Part shown: positions 48,638-57,274 of the stretch, piece after piece
How the letters are laid out: every line of letters begins with the position of its first letter
How positions within the stretch are numbered: position 1 is the first letter of the stretch
Assembly (NCBI RefSeq): GCF_002078175.1
Contig: NZ_MWFK01000001.1
Coordinates: 4,712,001 to 4,776,000, forward strand
Source: Streptomyces sp. M41(2017)
GTDB taxonomy: Bacteria; Actinomycetota; Actinomycetes; Streptomycetales; Streptomycetaceae
DNA length: 64,000 nucleotides
Direction of reading: 5' to 3'
Position numbers and translations under genes: made by a program
The notes under the pieces: generated by a model
Databases searched by the model: none
What the model was told of the DNA's origin: nothing
Seen by the model: the letters and a program-made list of their open reading frames with translations, nothing else

Positions 48638-50122
48638 ATGAGCAAGAACAGGGGAAGAGGGCTTCAGGCCAACGCCCTCGGCACCTTCGACACGATCGTG
48701 ATGGCGGTGGCGGGCAGCGCTCCCGCGTACTCGCTCGCGGCCACCACCGCCGTCCTCCTCGGCGCGGTCGGCCTCGCCGGTCCCGCCGCGCTCCTCTACT
48801 GCGCGATACCCATGCTGGGCATCGCCCTGGCCTTCAGCTACCTCGGCCGCATCGACGTCAACGCCGGTGCCGGCTACTCCTGGGTCGGCCGCACCCTGCA
48901 CCCCTTCCTCGGCTTCATCAGCGGCTGGGCCCTCGTCGTGTCCGCCACCATCTTCATGGTCGCCGGCTCGCTGCCCGCCGGCGCCATGACCCTCGCCCTC
49001 GTCGACCCGGACCTCGCCGACGACACCGCCCTCGCCACCGTCGTCGGCGCGGCCTGGTTCCTCGTCATGCTGTGCGTCGTCCTCGGCGGCGCCCGGCTCA
49101 CCGTGCGCGCCCAACTGGTCATGTCCGGGGTGGAACTGGCCGTTCTCGCCGTCTTCGCCGTGGGCGCCCTGCTGCACGACGGCAACGCCCGCGCCTTCTC
49201 CTGGTCCTGGCTCGGCCTCGGCGGATTCGACGGGGTGAGCGGCTTCGCGTCCGGCGCGCTCATCGCCGCCTTCTACTACTGGGGCTGGGACGTCACCAGC
49301 AACCTCAGCGAGGAGACGAGGAACAGCCGCCGCACGACCGGGCTCGCCGGCCTGGTCGGCGTCGGCATCGTCTTCCTGCTCTTCGAGGCCTTCACCGTCG
49401 CGGTGAACGTGATCCTCACCGACCGGCAGATCCAGGACAGCGGCGCCGACGTGCTCGGCGCGCTCGGCGAGGAGATCTGGCCGGGCTGGGGCGGAAAGCT
49501 CATCGTGGTGGCCGTGATGCTCTCCACCATCGCCACCCTGGAGACCACGCTCATCCAGGTCACCCGCTCGCTGTTCGCGATGGGCCGCGACCGGACGATG
49601 CCCAGCGCGCTCGGCCGGGTGCACCGCCGCTGGAACACCCCGTGGGTGGCGATCGTCGTCGTCGGCGCCGTCGCCCTCGCGATGTTCGTGACCTCCAACG
49701 CCCTCGGCTCGGTCGGCGACATCCTCACCGACGCCATCGCCGCCATCGGCCTGCAGATCGCCGTCTACTACGGCCTGGCGGGCCTCGCCGTCGTCGTCGC
49801 CTACCGCAAGATGCTGCTGAAGTCCCCGGCCAACTTCCTCTTCGGCGGCCTCTGGCCCCTCGTCGGCGCCGCGTTCATGTTCTGGGTCTTCGTCGAGTCG
49901 CTCGGCGAACTCAGCGCCCCGTCCATCGCGATCGGGATCGGAGGCATCGCCGCCGGGCTGCTCCCCATGCTCTGGTACTGGGGGCAGGGCAGCGACTACT
50001 ACCGGCCCGCGCGGCTGGACGCCACCCGCGTCATCGAGGCCGAGTACATCCCCGACGGTCACACCGGCGTGGCGGCCGCCGCCGGAACCCGTGGCCACGA
50101 GGGCCTGCCCACCGACTTCTGA
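48638..50122 (+). CDS. APC-family amino-acid permease
   Basis: The 494-residue protein has about 12-14 membrane helices, the APC start GTFDTIVMAVAGSAPAYSLAA (about 15-35) and the GVELAVLAVFAVG and WDVTSNLSEETRNSRR loops. It likely imports an amino acid or amine by proton symport. The substrate is unknown. ATG 48638 lies behind GGAAAG. A 13-bp gap leads to the next gene, so both are probably one operon. Confidence 0.88.
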   Translation: MSKNRGRGLQANALGTFDTIVMAVAGSAPAYSLAATTAVLLGAVGLAGPAALLYCAIPMLGIALAFSYLGRIDVNAGAGYSWVGRTLHPFLGFISGWALVVSATIFMVAGSLPAGAMTLALVDPDLADDTALATVVGAAWFLVMLCVVLGGARLTVRAQLVMSGVELAVLAVFAVGALLHDGNARAFSWSWLGLGGFDGVSGFASGALIAAFYYWGWDVTSNLSEETRNSRRTTGLAGLVGVGIVFLLFEAFTVAVNVILTDRQIQDSGADVLGALGEEIWPGWGGKLIVVAVMLSTIATLETTLIQVTRSLFAMGRDRTMPSALGRVHRRWNTPWVAIVVVGAVALAMFVTSNALGSVGDILTDAIAAIGLQIAVYYGLAGLAVVVAYRKMLLKSPANFLFGGLWPLVGAAFMFWVFVESLGELSAPSIAIGIGGIAAGLLPMLWYWGQGSDYYRPARLDATRVIEAEYIPDGHTGVAAAAGTRGHEGLPTDF

Positions 50123-50135
50123 GGGGGCCTTTTCG

Positions 50136-51113
50136 ATGGCGGGACACCGCTTCACGCCCGATTTCGACCCCGACTGCGGCGACGCGCCCCTCACCTCGGC
50201 ACGCCACGACATCGTCATCGGCCGCTGGCAGGGACTGCGCGAACTCCTGCGCGCCACCGGCGACGACTGGGCCGCGCGCAGCCACCGCGTGCGGCTGCTC
50301 GCCCCCGCCTGCGCGGGCAACTCGACGGCGGAATCCTGGCTCGCCGCCGAACCGCACAGCGCCGACGCCCTGGTCCTGCGGGCCGCGACCGACGTGACCC
50401 GGGCCTTCAACCTGGCCATCGCGGCGGGCCGCGGGGTCCCCATCGACGGGCAACGCCTCGACAGGGCGGTGCTGGCCTGCCTGCGCGCCGCCGACGCCCA
50501 CCCCGAGGACCCCACGCCGTGGATCTTCCTGGTCTCGGTCGCGCGCCTCTACCCGTCCGGCGTGCGCCGCGGGGATCTCGGCCGCTGGTGGGACGAGTTG
50601 CACGGACGGGACCCGTACAGCATGGAGGGACACCTGCAGATCCTGCACTACTACTCCTCGCGCTGGCACGGCACCCACGGCCTGATGTACGACTTCGCGC
50701 GCGACGCGGCGGGCGTCGCGCCGGCCGGCTGCGCGCTGCCCGTGCTGGTGCAGTACGCCCGCGTCGAGGAGTACCGCTCCGTCCTGGACGCGGCCGGCGG
50801 CCGACGGGACGCCGTCGTCGGCATGGGTCGGCACTGGAGTCACGACGCCGCCGTCAACGACGTACGGCGCACCTGGCAGCGCTGGCTCGGCGCGCGCCCG
50901 GAGGGGCCGCCGGCGCCGGTGGAGCTGCGCGATCTCAACTACCTCGCCCACGCGGCCTGTTACGCCGACACGGCGGACACCGCGGCCGTCGCGGCCGACG
51001 TGTTCCGGATCATCGGGCGGCGCGCCACCCGGACGCCGTGGACCGCCACCGGCGACGCGGAGAAGGAGTTCGTGCGGTGGGGCAGACGCTCCGCCCGCGG
51101 AGAGGCGCGCTGA
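50136..51113 (+). CDS. Hypothetical helical (TPR-like) protein in a permease operon
   Basis: This 325-residue protein is not recognised with confidence. It is soluble, alpha-helical and Trp/Arg/Ala-rich (GRWQGLRELLRATGDDWAAR, DPTPWIFLVSVARL, DPYSMEGHLQILHYYSSRWHG), which resembles tetratricopeptide-like repeats. No catalytic motif stands out. ATG 50136 follows GAGGGGG. Its position 13 bp after the APC permease suggests a shared message and perhaps a shared role, but no function is claimed. Confidence 0.8.
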   Translation: MAGHRFTPDFDPDCGDAPLTSARHDIVIGRWQGLRELLRATGDDWAARSHRVRLLAPACAGNSTAESWLAAEPHSADALVLRAATDVTRAFNLAIAAGRGVPIDGQRLDRAVLACLRAADAHPEDPTPWIFLVSVARLYPSGVRRGDLGRWWDELHGRDPYSMEGHLQILHYYSSRWHGTHGLMYDFARDAAGVAPAGCALPVLVQYARVEEYRSVLDAAGGRRDAVVGMGRHWSHDAAVNDVRRTWQRWLGARPEGPPAPVELRDLNYLAHAACYADTADTAAVAADVFRIIGRRATRTPWTATGDAEKEFVRWGRRSARGEAR

Positions 51114-51252
51114 ACGGTCCGGCCCGCCGACCGTGCCGCCGGGCGCCGGACCAGATGCGGGGGTGAGTTCGGTAGGGCCCGGCGGTGGCCGGGTGGGGGG
51201 TTGAGCTGTCGCGTTCCGGGTGCGGCCGGGCGTCCGTGATGTGGACCGGTCC
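51114..51252 (+). other. Intergenic region before the leader peptide
   Basis: I see no gene or clear hairpin here. It is GC-rich and carries a G-rich run around 51184-51200. It is part of a 549-bp gap that also contains the leader peptide described below. Confidence 0.5.
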
Positions 51253-51282
51253 TTGTCCACGTCCACCCCCGCCTGCCAGGAT
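51253..51282 (+). promoter_or_regulatory. Promoter of a leaderless small ORF
   Basis: TTGTCC (51253-51258) and CAGGAT (51277-51282), spaced by 18 bp, resemble actinomycete -35/-10 elements (TTGACC, TAGGAT). The end of the -10 is 8 bp before an ATG at 51291, so transcription would start at or next to that ATG. This fits a leaderless message. Confidence 0.55.
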
Positions 51283-51290
51283 CCGTGTCC

Positions 51291-51386
51291 ATGACAGCCG
51301 CTACGGGAATCAGGTGCACGACCGTCGTGCTCGTCGCCCGTCGCCATGTCGACCAGTGCCGGCAGTCCAGCGCGCTCTGTCGCTGA
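51291..51386 (+). CDS. Putative Cys-containing leader peptide, 31 residues
   Basis: The small ORF encodes 31 residues with the C-terminal pattern RRHVDQCRQSSALCR. It closely resembles actinomycete leader peptides with RRHVDxxRxSSAxC ends found upstream of sulfur-, cysteine- or metabolite-controlled genes. It has three Cys codons (residues 9, 23 and 30). There is no Shine-Dalgarno sequence, but a promoter ends 8 bp before the ATG, so it is probably translated leaderless. Ribosome stalling at Cys codons could control the next gene, which starts 276 bp downstream. The similarity is from memory; the regulated gene is inferred. Confidence 0.65.
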   Translation: MTAATGIRCTTVVLVARRHVDQCRQSSALCR

Positions 51387-51662
51387 CGTAGCCGCCCCTC
51401 CCGGCCGCACAGCCCTCCCCGGAGCGGGATCTCGCCGTTCCGCCGGGCCTGCCGCCGCGCCGACGCCGTCCCGTCGTCCCCGGCCCGAACCGATCGTCCC
51501 CGACCCGCGTCCCGTGCGGGCCGCTCCGCCGTGCGCCGTGCCCGGCCGGCGCGCTCGGGACGACGTCCCGGTGCCCGAGGGTGAACCGTCCCGGCGTCCG
51601 CCCGCCCTCCGGTGGTCCACACCGGGCGGCGCACGTCCTCCTCACCCGAAAGGGACCCCGTC
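51387..51662 (+). promoter_or_regulatory. Possible attenuator leader of the propeller gene
   Basis: Between the leader peptide and the next gene are GC-rich inverted repeats, notably CGGGACGACGTCCCG (51556-51570). CTCGGG (51554-51559) can instead pair with CCCGAG (51574-51579), so the two structures compete for the same bases. The layout is compatible with attenuation but does not prove it. No other gene is visible. Confidence 0.35.
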
Positions 51663-53111
51663 ATGCCGCGTTCCCCGTTGTTCCCGCGCGCCGCCGTGCT
51701 CGGAGCCGCGTGCCTGCTCGCGCTGGTGGCCGCCGCGCCGACGGCCGAGGCCGCCCCGGCCTTCGGCCCGCTGCCGCCGCACAACCCCTACACCGGGCCC
51801 CAGGGCACCGCGACCATGCACGGCGACACCGGCTCCTCCGACGCCACCCCGCTCCCCGGTCCGGGCACCGGTTCCCTCACGTCCCGGCGCGTCGCCCTCC
51901 AGTCCGCCTGCCCCACCGTCCTCGTGGGCTCCGACGGCTATCCGGTCGCCCTGTGCACCCCCCTCCTCGGGCAGGTCCCCACCGTCCACCTGCTCGATCC
52001 CGGGACCGGCGCATCGCTCGCCGAACTCCCCATCGCCAAGGGATCGTTGCTGGGCGGCGTCTACGCCTACCTCGACGACCAGGACCAGTTGGTCGCGGTC
52101 GACGGCGACCGCACCCTGCTGCGGATCGCCCACCGTCGGACCGCCACGGGCGACTGGGAGCTGTACGTCGCCCGATCGCTCTCGCTCCGGCAGGCCGTGC
52201 CCGACGGGGACGCGGTCACCGGCCTCTCCCCGGACTGGCGGGGCCGCGTCTGGTTCGCCACCGGCGGCGGTGTGGTCGGCACCGCCGACGACCGCACGGG
52301 CGCCGTCCACGCGCTGTCGCTGCCGGAGGGTGAACGCGTCGACAACTCGATCTCGACCGCCCCGGCCGGAGCCGCCGTCGCCACCACCCACGCCACCTAT
52401 CTGCTGACCGCCGCCGAGGACGGGACTCCGGGCGTCGCCTGGCGCCGGCCGTACGACCGCGGGCCCGCGCGCAAGCCCGGCCAGCTCAGCCGCGGCACCG
52501 GCTCCACCCCCACCTTCTTCGGCCCCCGGACCGGCACCGACTACGTCACCGTCGTCGACAACGCGGCACCCACCGAGAACCTGCTCGTCTACCGGACGGA
52601 CACCGGCGACCAGGTCTGCTCCGTGCCCGTCCTGAAGGCGGGCGGCAGCGGAAGCGAGAACTCGCCCATCGGCACCGGCAGTTCGGTCTTCGTGGCCAGT
52701 ACGTACGGCTATCCCTACCCGGCGCTGCCCGACGACGCCGGCACGTCCAGCCCGGCCTCCGCCGACTTCAAGGGCGGACTCAGCCGGGTCGACGTCCGCG
52801 CGGACGAGTCGGGCTGCGACCTGAAGTGGGACAACACCGTCCGCTCGTCGGCCGTTCCCCGGCTGTCGACCGCGGACGGACTCATCCACACCATCGTCCG
52901 CACCCCGGTCGTCCCGTTCACGAACACGACGTCGATCCTCGACTCGTTCTCCTACGCCGAGATCGACCCGGCGACGGGCAGGACCGTCCGCACCCGCTAC
53001 CTCGGCACCAGCTCCCTGTTCGACACCCTCCAGATGGTCGGCTCGATCGCGCCGGGCGGGGTGATCTACCAAGGCACCGTCACCGGCGTCGTGCGCATCG
53101 CCAACGGCTGA
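51663..53111 (+). CDS. Secreted beta-propeller-like protein
   Basis: The 482-residue protein has a Sec signal peptide (RAAVLGAACLLALVAAAPTAEA, cut near AEAAP) and repeated four-stranded-sheet-like segments (VHLLDPGTGASLAELP, GRVWFATGGGVVGT, EIDPATGRTVRTRYL). These look like PQQ/YVTN-type propeller blades, without an obvious catalytic or cofactor motif. Two Cys pairs may form disulfides in the mature protein. ATG 51663 follows AAAGGG. It ends at a strong hairpin. Function is unknown; a cell-surface or extracellular binding role is likely. Confidence 0.75.
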   Translation: MPRSPLFPRAAVLGAACLLALVAAAPTAEAAPAFGPLPPHNPYTGPQGTATMHGDTGSSDATPLPGPGTGSLTSRRVALQSACPTVLVGSDGYPVALCTPLLGQVPTVHLLDPGTGASLAELPIAKGSLLGGVYAYLDDQDQLVAVDGDRTLLRIAHRRTATGDWELYVARSLSLRQAVPDGDAVTGLSPDWRGRVWFATGGGVVGTADDRTGAVHALSLPEGERVDNSISTAPAGAAVATTHATYLLTAAEDGTPGVAWRRPYDRGPARKPGQLSRGTGSTPTFFGPRTGTDYVTVVDNAAPTENLLVYRTDTGDQVCSVPVLKAGGSGSENSPIGTGSSVFVASTYGYPYPALPDDAGTSSPASADFKGGLSRVDVRADESGCDLKWDNTVRSSAVPRLSTADGLIHTIVRTPVVPFTNTTSILDSFSYAEIDPATGRTVRTRYLGTSSLFDTLQMVGSIAPGGVIYQGTVTGVVRIANG

Positions 53112-53115
53112 CGCG

Positions 53116-53161
53116 GAAGAGGCTCTCGGTCCGCCCGGGCGGGCGGACCGAGAGCCTCTTC
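53116..53161. terminator. Bidirectional terminator, 20-bp stem
   Basis: Bases 53116-53135 are the exact reverse complement of 53142-53161 around a 6-nt CGGGCG loop. It lies 4 bp after the propeller-gene stop and 33 bp before the stop of the convergent phosphatase gene, so it can serve both. Confidence 0.88.
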
Positions 53162-53194
53162 GGTCCCTGCGGAGCATGCACGGAGAAGGCGGGA

Positions 53195-53806
53195 CTAGCC
53201 GACGGTGACGGCGGGGCCCGGCTCGTTCCACGTCGCGATCACCGGATCGCCGTGCTCGGTGGAGAGCCGGCTCACGGTACCGGTCGCGAGCTGGAACAGC
53301 CGCCCCGACGCGGCCGGAAGGCCGAGCTTGCGGGCTGTCAGCACCCGCAGGAAGTGCGCGTGCGCCACGAGCACCACATCGCCCTCCTCGGCGCGCAGCG
53401 CCGCATCCACCCGGGCCAGCACCCGGTCGGCGCGCTCACCGACGTCGCGGGGGGACTCGCCGGGACGGCCGTCGGGACCCGGCGGCACCCCGTCCGTCCA
53501 CAGCACCCAGTCGGGCCGCTCCGCGTGGATGGCGAGGCTGGTGACGCCCTCGTAGCCGCCGTAGTCCCATTCGTGGAGATCGGGGTCGATCCGCGCGCCG
53601 GACAGACCCGCCAGCTCGGCCGTGCGGACCGCGCGGCCGAGCGGGCTGGTGAGGACCCGGGCGAAGGAGCGCCCGGCGAAGAACGGGGCCAGGGACTTGG
53701 CCTGTTCCTCGCCGTGTCGCGTGAGCGGGAGGTCGGTCCGGCTCGTGTGCTGTCCCGACACGCTCCACTCGGTCTCGCCGTGGCGGACCAGGACGAGGTC
53801 GCCCAT
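53195..53806 (-). CDS. Histidine phosphatase family protein (phosphoglycerate-mutase-like)
   Basis: The 203-residue protein has the catalytic LVRHGETEWS (His8), SPLGRAVRTAEL, the second Arg/Glu region LHEWDYGGYEG and the second His in VLVAHAHFLRVL. Members dephosphorylate small phosphosugars or nucleotides. It is the last gene of the pentose-phosphate operon, 8 bp after gnd, so a sugar phosphate such as fructose bisphosphate or a phosphogluconate-related compound is a plausible substrate. Confidence 0.88.
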   Translation of the reverse strand: MGDLVLVRHGETEWSVSGQHTSRTDLPLTRHGEEQAKSLAPFFAGRSFARVLTSPLGRAVRTAELAGLSGARIDPDLHEWDYGGYEGVTSLAIHAERPDWVLWTDGVPPGPDGRPGESPRDVGERADRVLARVDAALRAEEGDVVLVAHAHFLRVLTARKLGLPAASGRLFQLATGTVSRLSTEHGDPVIATWNEPGPAVTVG

Positions 53807-53814
53807 GGCGCGGG

Positions 53815-54693
53815 CTACTTCGCCGACTCGACGGCGTGGCCGCCGAACTGGTTGCGCAGCGCGGCGATCATCTTCATCTGCGGAGAGTCGTCCTGGCGGG
53901 ACGCGAAGCGCGCGAAGAGGGAGGCCGTGATGGCGGGCAGCGGGACGGCGTTGTCGATGGCCGCCTCGACGGTCCAGCGGCCCTCGCCGGAGTCGTCGGC
54001 GTGGCCGCGCAGCTTGTCCAGGTGCTCGTCGCCGTCCAGGGCGTTGACGGCGAGGTCGAGCAGCCAGGAGCGGATGACGGTGCCCTCCTGCCAGGAGCGG
54101 AACACCTCGCGCACGTCGGTGACGGAGTCGACCTTCTCCAGCAGCTCCCAGCCCTCGGCGTAGGCCTGCATCATGGCGTACTCGATGCCGTTGTGGACCA
54201 TCTTGGAGAAGTGGCCGGCGCCGACCTTGCCGGCGTGGACGAAGCCGAAGTCGCCCTCCGGCTTGAGCGCGTCGAAGACCGGCTGGACCTTGGCTATGTT
54301 CTCGGCGTCGCCGCCGACCATCAGCGCGTAGCCGTTCTTCAGGCCCCAGACGCCGCCGGAGACACCGGCGTCGACGAAGCCGATGCCCTTGGCCGCCAGT
54401 TCCTCGGCGTGCTTCTCGTCGTCGGTCCAGCGGGAGTTGCCGCCGTCCACGACGGTGTCGCCGGGCTCCAGCAGATCGCCGAGCTCGTCGATGACGGTCT
54501 GGGTGGGGGCTCCGGCCGGCACCATCACCCAGACCACACGCGGTCCTTCGAGCTTGCCCACGAGTTCGGCGAGGCTGTTGACGTCGGCGAGGTCCGGGTT
54601 GCGGTCGTATCCGACGACGGTGTGGCCGGCGAGGCGTATCCGCTCCCGCATGTTGCCGCCCATCTTGCCGAGACCGATGAGTCCGAGCTGCAT
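53815..54693 (-). CDS. gnd: 6-phosphogluconate dehydrogenase, short (NAD-type) form
   Basis: The 292-residue protein has the NAD-binding GLIGLGKMGGNM, DGGNSRWTDD, VSGGVWGLKNGYALMVGG, and catalytic GAGHFSKMVHNGIEYAMMQ (Lys and Asn). It is much shorter than the usual 470-residue enzyme and belongs to the short YqeC-like class. The acidic residue after the second strand (GYDRNPD) suggests NAD use. It oxidises and decarboxylates 6-phosphogluconate to ribulose 5-phosphate. It starts 6 bp after the pgi stop within the operon. Confidence 0.93.
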   Translation of the reverse strand: MQLGLIGLGKMGGNMRERIRLAGHTVVGYDRNPDLADVNSLAELVGKLEGPRVVWVMVPAGAPTQTVIDELGDLLEPGDTVVDGGNSRWTDDEKHAEELAAKGIGFVDAGVSGGVWGLKNGYALMVGGDAENIAKVQPVFDALKPEGDFGFVHAGKVGAGHFSKMVHNGIEYAMMQAYAEGWELLEKVDSVTDVREVFRSWQEGTVIRSWLLDLAVNALDGDEHLDKLRGHADDSGEGRWTVEAAIDNAVPLPAITASLFARFASRQDDSPQMKMIAALRNQFGGHAVESAK

Positions 54694-54699
54694 ATCAGT

Positions 54700-56349
54700 T
54701 CACTTCTTCCCGAGAGAGCGGTAGGTGGCCACGAGGGCGGTGGTGGAGGGGTCGAGACCGGGTACGTCGGTGCCGTCGGTGAGGGCGGGTTCGATGCGTT
54801 TGGCGAGGACCTTGCCGAGTTCGACGCCCCACTGGTCGAAGGAGTCGATGTTCCAGACCGCGCCCTGGACGAACACCTTGTGCTCGTACAGGGCGATCAA
54901 CTGGCCCAGCACGGACGGCGTCAGCTCGGCCGCCAGGATCGTGGTGGTGGGATGGTCACCGCGGAACGTCTTGTGTGCGACCAGTTCCTCCGGGACCCCT
55001 TCGGCACGGACCTCGTCGGGCGTCTTGCCGAACGCGAGGGCCTGCGTCTGGGCGAAGAAGTTCGCCATCAGCAGGTCGTGCTGCGCCTTGAGCGTCTCAC
55101 TCAGCTCACCCACCGGGTTCGCGAACCCGATGAAGTCCGCCGGGATCAGCTTCGTGCCCTGATGGATCAACTGGTAGTAGGCGTGCTGCCCGTTGGTGCC
55201 CGGCGTCCCCCACACCACCGGACCCGTCTGCCACTCCACCGGCCGGCCCTCACGGTCGACCGACTTGCCGTTGGACTCCATGTCCAGCTGCTGCAGATAC
55301 GCCGTGAACCTGGACAGGTAGTGCGAGTACGGCAGCACCGCGTGCGACTGCGCGTCGTGGAAGTTCCCGTACCAGATCCCCAACAGGCCCATCAGTAACG
55401 GCGCGTTCGCCTCCGCCGGAGCCGTACGGAAATGCTCGTCGACCAGACGGAACCCGTCCAGCACCTCCCGGAACCGGTCCGGACCGATCGCGATCATCAG
55501 CGACAGGCCGATCGCCGAGTCGAAGGAGTACCGGCCCCCGACCCAGTCCCAGAACTCGAACATGTTCGCCGTGTCGATCCCGAAGTCCGCGACCTTGCCG
55601 CTGTTCGTCGACAGCGCCACGAAGTGCCGGGCGACCGCCTCCGAACCCGCTTTCAGACCCTCCAGCAGCCACACACGCGCGGACGTCGCGTTCGTGATCG
55701 TCTCGATCGTCGTGAACGTCTTCGACGCGATCACGAACAGCGTCTCCGCCGGGTCCAGGCCCTGCAACGCCTCGTGCAGGTCCGCGCCGTCCACGTTCGA
55801 CACGAACCGCACCGTCAGCCCGCGGTCGGTGAACGGGCGCAGCACCTCGTAGGCCATCGCCGGGCCCAGATCCGAGCCGCCGATCCCGATGTTCACCACA
55901 TTGCGGATCGGTCGCCCGGTGTGACCGGTCCACTCACCCGAGCGCACCCGCGACGCGAACGCGGCCATCTTGTCCAGCACCGCGTGCACCCCGGGCACCA
56001 CGTTCTGCCCGTCGACCTCCACGACCGCGTCGGCCGGCGCCCGCAACGCGGTGTGCAGCACCGCCCGGTCCTCCGTCGTGTTGATCTTCTCGCCCCGGAA
56101 CATCGCGTCCCGCAACCCGAACACGTCGGTGGCGGTCGCCAGTTCCTGGAGCAGGGCGAGCGTCTCGTCCGTGATCAGGTGCTTGGAGTAGTCGATGTGC
56201 AGATCGCCGACCCGGACGACGTAGCGCTCGGCGCGGCCGGGGTCGGCGGCGAACAGCTCACGCAGGTGCGGCTGGAGCAGCGTGGTCGCGCGGTGGTCCT
56301 CCAGGGCCACCCACTCCGGACGCCGCGTGAGACGGGGGAAGTCAGGCAC
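54700..56349 (-). CDS. pgi: Glucose-6-phosphate isomerase
   Basis: The 549-residue protein has the PGI signatures NIGIGGSDLGPAMAYE, ASKTFTTIETITNA, FEFWDWVGGRYS and GTPGTNGQHAYYQLIHQG. It interconverts glucose 6-phosphate and fructose 6-phosphate, cycling carbon back to Zwf. The GTG start lies in an 8-bp overlap with the end of opcA, with AAGGAG upstream. It is a second-tier pentose-phosphate operon gene in a typical Streptomyces arrangement. Confidence 0.96.
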   Translation of the reverse strand: MPDFPRLTRRPEWVALEDHRATTLLQPHLRELFAADPGRAERYVVRVGDLHIDYSKHLITDETLALLQELATATDVFGLRDAMFRGEKINTTEDRAVLHTALRAPADAVVEVDGQNVVPGVHAVLDKMAAFASRVRSGEWTGHTGRPIRNVVNIGIGGSDLGPAMAYEVLRPFTDRGLTVRFVSNVDGADLHEALQGLDPAETLFVIASKTFTTIETITNATSARVWLLEGLKAGSEAVARHFVALSTNSGKVADFGIDTANMFEFWDWVGGRYSFDSAIGLSLMIAIGPDRFREVLDGFRLVDEHFRTAPAEANAPLLMGLLGIWYGNFHDAQSHAVLPYSHYLSRFTAYLQQLDMESNGKSVDREGRPVEWQTGPVVWGTPGTNGQHAYYQLIHQGTKLIPADFIGFANPVGELSETLKAQHDLLMANFFAQTQALAFGKTPDEVRAEGVPEELVAHKTFRGDHPTTTILAAELTPSVLGQLIALYEHKVFVQGAVWNIDSFDQWGVELGKVLAKRIEPALTDGTDVPGLDPSTTALVATYRSLGKK

Positions 56350-57274
56350 GTGAGGTCTCCTTGGTGGCCTCGCCCCGCAGGGCGACGGCGTACATCTCGT
56401 CCGCGTCGAGGCGGCGCAGTTCCTCGGCGATCAGCTCGGAGGTGGAGCGCACCTTCAGCGCCAGGGTGCGCGGGGGCTGTCCCGGCAGCGACAGCGTGGC
56501 CAGCGGCCCGTCGGGACGGTCGATCACGATCTCGCCGTTCTCGGTGCCGAGCCGTACGGCGGTCACCACGGGCCCCGCGGTGACGACGCGTTCGGCGGTG
56601 ACCTTGAGGCGGGCCTCCAGCCAGCGGGCGAGCAGTTCGGCGCTCGGGTTCTGCGCCTCGCTCTCCACCGTCGCCGAGATCACCTTCGCGCGGGCCTGGT
56701 CGAGGGCCGCCGCCAGCATGGAGCGCCACGGCGTCAGCCGGGTCCACGCCAGGTCGGTGTCACCCGGCGCGTACGAGGCGGCGCGGGCCTCCAGGGCGCG
56801 CAGCGGGTCCTCGACGGCGTACATGTCGGTGATCCGGCGCTGCGCGAGGGCGCCCAGCGGGTCCTTGACCGGGTTGTCCGGGGCGTCCACCGGCCACCAG
56901 ACGACGACGGGCGCGTCCGGCAGCAGCAGGGGCAGGACCACGGAGTCGGCGTGGTCGGACACCTCGCCGTAGGTCCGCAGGACGACCGTCTCGCCGGTGC
57001 CCGCGTCCGATCCGACGCGCACCTCCGCGTCGAGGCGGGAGTTGGTGCGGTCGCGCGGGGTCCGGGCGACGCGCTTGATGACGACCAGCGTCCGCGAGGG
57101 GTGCTCGCGGGACGCCTCCTCGGCCGCCTTGATGGCGTCGTAGGCGTTCTCCTCGTCGGTCACGATGACCATCGTCAGGACCATGCCCACGGCGGGGGTG
57201 CCGATGGCCCGGCGTCCCTGCACGAGCGCCTTGTTGATCTTGCTTGCCGTGGTGTCGGTCAGGTCGATCTTCAT
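56342..57274 (-). CDS. opcA: Glucose-6-phosphate dehydrogenase assembly protein OpcA
   Basis: The 310-residue protein matches OpcA: the TTASKINKALV start, a VLTMVIVTDEENAYDAIKAA segment, VLPLLLPDAPVVVWWPVDAP in the middle and a RTLALKVRSTSELIAEELRRLDADEMY end. OpcA is needed for active G6PD in cyanobacteria and actinobacteria and may sense redox state. ATG 57274 overlaps the zwf stop (ATGA). Co-operonic position with zwf is the usual one. Confidence 0.95.
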   Translation of the reverse strand: MKIDLTDTTASKINKALVQGRRAIGTPAVGMVLTMVIVTDEENAYDAIKAAEEASREHPSRTLVVIKRVARTPRDRTNSRLDAEVRVGSDAGTGETVVLRTYGEVSDHADSVVLPLLLPDAPVVVWWPVDAPDNPVKDPLGALAQRRITDMYAVEDPLRALEARAASYAPGDTDLAWTRLTPWRSMLAAALDQARAKVISATVESEAQNPSAELLARWLEARLKVTAERVVTAGPVVTAVRLGTENGEIVIDRPDGPLATLSLPGQPPRTLALKVRSTSELIAEELRRLDADEMYAVALRGEATKETSRA

